The notes beneath the pieces are model-generated. The model made no database searches. It was not told the origin of the DNA and saw only the letters and a list, made by a program, of their open reading frames with translations. Positions 23,270 to 24,551 of a stretch of 24,551 nucleotides of DNA are shown here, piece after piece. The position numbers and the translations under genes are program-made. Position 1 is the first letter of the stretch; each line of letters begins with the position of its first letter. The stretch is taken from positions 1-24,551 of the forward strand of contig DASURA010000293.1 of the NCBI GenBank assembly GCA_036280295.1. The letters run 5' to 3'. This DNA comes from AWTP1-13 sp036280295 (GTDB lineage: Bacteria > Pseudomonadota > Alphaproteobacteria > Rhizobiales > Hyphomicrobiaceae).

Positions 23270-23291
23270 GGGGTTGAGCGGGGTCAGCCCC
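23270..23291 (+). terminator. Hairpin after the fic gene
   Basis: GGGGTTGA at 23270-23277 and TCAGCCCC at 23284-23291 pair over eight positions with one G-U wobble and a 6-nt loop, 7 nt after the fic stop. Only two T residues follow, so it would be a weak terminator. Confidence 0.35.
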
Positions 23292-23408
23292 TTCGACTGC
23301 CAGCGAGTTGCAAGCTTATGATCGTAAGCTCGCCGGCATGCCCTCGGGGGCCATGAGGCGCGGAGCAGGCACAAGAGCGGCCGGCTTTAAGTCGAAGAGG
23401 AGAGCATC

Positions 23409-24335
23409 ATGAGACTCAACCTGAAGCCCTTCAGCCTGGCGCTCGCTGCGCTCGCACTGGCAGCCATGCCGTTCGCCGCGCCCCTCTCGGCGCAGGAGTT
23501 GACCGGAACGCTCAAGAAGATCAAGGACACCGGCAGCATCACCATCGGCCACCGCGATGCGTCGATCCCGTTCTCCTACTACGACGACAAGCAGCAGCCG
23601 GTCGGCTTCGCCATGGACATCTGCGCCCATGTGGTTGACGCCATCAAGACCGAGCTGAAGCTGCCCAAGCTCAACGTGCAGTATCAGCTGGTCACCTCGG
23701 CCAACCGCATCCCGCTGATTGCCAACGGCACGGTGGATCTGGAGTGCGGCTCGACCACCAACAATGTGGCGCGTCAGAAGCAGGTTGCCTTCACCAATAC
23801 CCATTTCCTGACGGCGAGCCGGTTCGTCTCCAAGAAGGCAAACAACCTCGACAAGATCGACGACCTCAAGGGCAAGACCGTTGTCTCCACCTCGGGTACC
23901 ACCAACATCAAGCAGCTCAACGAGGTGAACAACAAGCGCAATCTCGGGATCAACGTGGTGCCGGCAAACGGCCACGCCGAGGCGTTCCTGATGGTCGAGA
24001 CCGACCGCGCGGTGGCCTTCGTGATGGACGACATCCTGCTGGCCAGCCTGGTGGCCAGCTCCAAGACTCCGGCTGCCTACCAGATCTCCTCGGACGCGTT
24101 CTCGCTGCCCGAGCCCTACGGCATCATGCTCCGCAGGGATGATCCGGACTTCAAGAAGGTCGTCGATGCCGCCACCGCAAAGCTCTTCAAGAGCGACGAA
24201 ATCCAGAAGATCTACGCCAAGTGGTTCCAGAGTCCGATCCCGCCCAGGGGCCTGAACCTCAATACGCCAATGAGCGCGGCGCTGAAGAGGGCGTTCCAGA
24301 ACCCCACTGACAGCCCGGATCCGACCAAGTACTGA
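23409..24335 (+). CDS. gltI: Glutamate/aspartate ABC transporter substrate-binding protein
   Basis: The protein has 308 residues. The signal peptide ends about residue 28 (APLSA before QELTG). It is a periplasmic family-3 solute-binding protein. Diagnostic stretches include GSITIGHRDASIPFSYYDDKQQPVGFAMDIC, then NRIPLIANGTVDLECGSTTNN and LKGKTVVSTSGTTNIKQL. The C-terminus carries QKIYAKWFQSPIPPRGLNLN, close to GltI. The protein captures acidic amino acids and delivers them to a GltJK permease powered by GltL. AGAGGAGA 6 nt before the ATG is a strong ribosome site. The permease gene follows after 107 bp containing two hairpins, a layout that usually gives more binding protein than permease. Specificity for glutamate/aspartate is inferred from family resemblance. 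Confidence 0.92.
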   Translation: MRLNLKPFSLALAALALAAMPFAAPLSAQELTGTLKKIKDTGSITIGHRDASIPFSYYDDKQQPVGFAMDICAHVVDAIKTELKLPKLNVQYQLVTSANRIPLIANGTVDLECGSTTNNVARQKQVAFTNTHFLTASRFVSKKANNLDKIDDLKGKTVVSTSGTTNIKQLNEVNNKRNLGINVVPANGHAEAFLMVETDRAVAFVMDDILLASLVASSKTPAAYQISSDAFSLPEPYGIMLRRDDPDFKKVVDAATAKLFKSDEIQKIYAKWFQSPIPPRGLNLNTPMSAALKRAFQNPTDSPDPTKY

Positions 24336-24341
24336 GCCTTT

Positions 24342-24408
24342 CGCCCAAGCCTTGGGCGCCCACCGTTCTTGCACGGAGGACGCCGCCGGCCCATAGTCGG
24401 CGGCGTCC
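24342..24408 (+). terminator. Two hairpins between gltI and gltJ
   Basis: CGCCCAAG/CTTGGGCG (24342-24349, 24351-24358) forms a short hairpin soon after the gltI stop. GGACGCCGCCG (24378-24388) and CGGCGGCGTCC (24398-24408) form a perfect 11-bp stem, extendable by two pairs. No T-run follows. They probably slow 3' decay or partly stop transcription, so that gltI exceeds gltJ. Confidence 0.55.
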
Positions 24409-24442
24409 GCATGACAAGCGTGCGGTAAGCATTGGGGGCCGG

Positions 24443-24551
24443 GTGAGCTACCATTGGAACTGGGGCATTCTTTTCCAGCCGTCCCCTGAGGGGCAGGGCA
24501 CCTATCTCGACATGCTCCTGTGGGGGCTGGCCTGGACGGTGACCACCGGCA
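24443..24551 (+). CDS. gltJ: Glutamate/aspartate ABC transporter permease, 3'-truncated by the window edge
   Basis: Only 36 codons are present. The GTG at 24443, preceded by a G-rich stretch, begins MSYHWNWGILFQPSPEGQG, then TYLDMLLWGLAWTVTTG. The WNWGI and TYL segments followed by the start of the first membrane helix match the N-terminus of GltJ-type permeases. Position directly after gltI in the same direction supports this. The remaining subunits (gltK, gltL) are expected beyond the window. Confidence 0.85.
   Translation, partial: MSYHWNWGILFQPSPEGQGTYLDMLLWGLAWTVTTG

Overview
This window is high-GC DNA from an alphaproteobacterium, probably Hyphomicrobiales or a relative. I infer this from gene content, not from a marker gene. 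The supporting features are an HIG1 twin-membrane gene beside a PduO-type adenosyltransferase, the etfB-etfA-hydroxyacyl-CoA dehydrogenase run, and the envC-ctpA-rppH order. No rRNA, tRNA, CRISPR array, insertion sequence or phage gene was seen.

Layout. 1-4030 (+): the 3' part of dapE, an NAD-binding SAF-domain oxidoreductase, and a membrane-anchored Pro/Ala/Glu-rich SH3 protein. 4066-9000: an arylformamidase-like hydrolase (-), a patatin-like phospholipase (+), an MFS exporter with a soluble C-terminal domain (-), and a conserved hypothetical (+). 9052-11008 (-): an HD-family phosphohydrolase upstream of a DUF697-type GTPase. 11293-13187 (+): an orphan TAXI-type binding protein and a small helical protein. 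13198-16484 (-): envC, ctpA and rppH, which serve cell-wall remodelling and RNA 5'-end processing. 16688-21508 (+): HIG1 protein, corrinoid adenosyltransferase, rhomboid protease, then etfB, etfA and 3-hydroxybutyryl-CoA dehydrogenase. The last three join beta-oxidation to the electron-transfer flavoprotein. 21638-23262 (+): an accessory-looking stretch with a small cysteine-bearing protein, an array of alternating palindromic boxes with 41-bp period, and a Fic-family AMPylase gene. 23409-24551 (+): the start of a glutamate/aspartate ABC importer operon, gltI followed by a truncated gltJ.

Most of the genes are ordinary housekeeping or metabolic genes. The unusual content is non-coding. (1) A roughly 63-74-bp hairpin element occurs twice, in the same orientation relative to its upstream gene. 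Each time it begins at or over that gene's stop codon. The differences between the copies keep the RNA stem paired through G-U wobbles. (2) A GGCGGATTA palindromic repeat family sits at two convergent gene junctions and supplies two stop codons. (3) Five alternating ATCCTTTAATA half-sites lie just before the fic gene. The fic gene itself carries an apparent 2-nt frameshifting insertion at its N-terminus and an extra codon in its catalytic motif.

Start codons were chosen from Shine-Dalgarno sequences, codon usage and family length. Alternatives are given where the choice is open.
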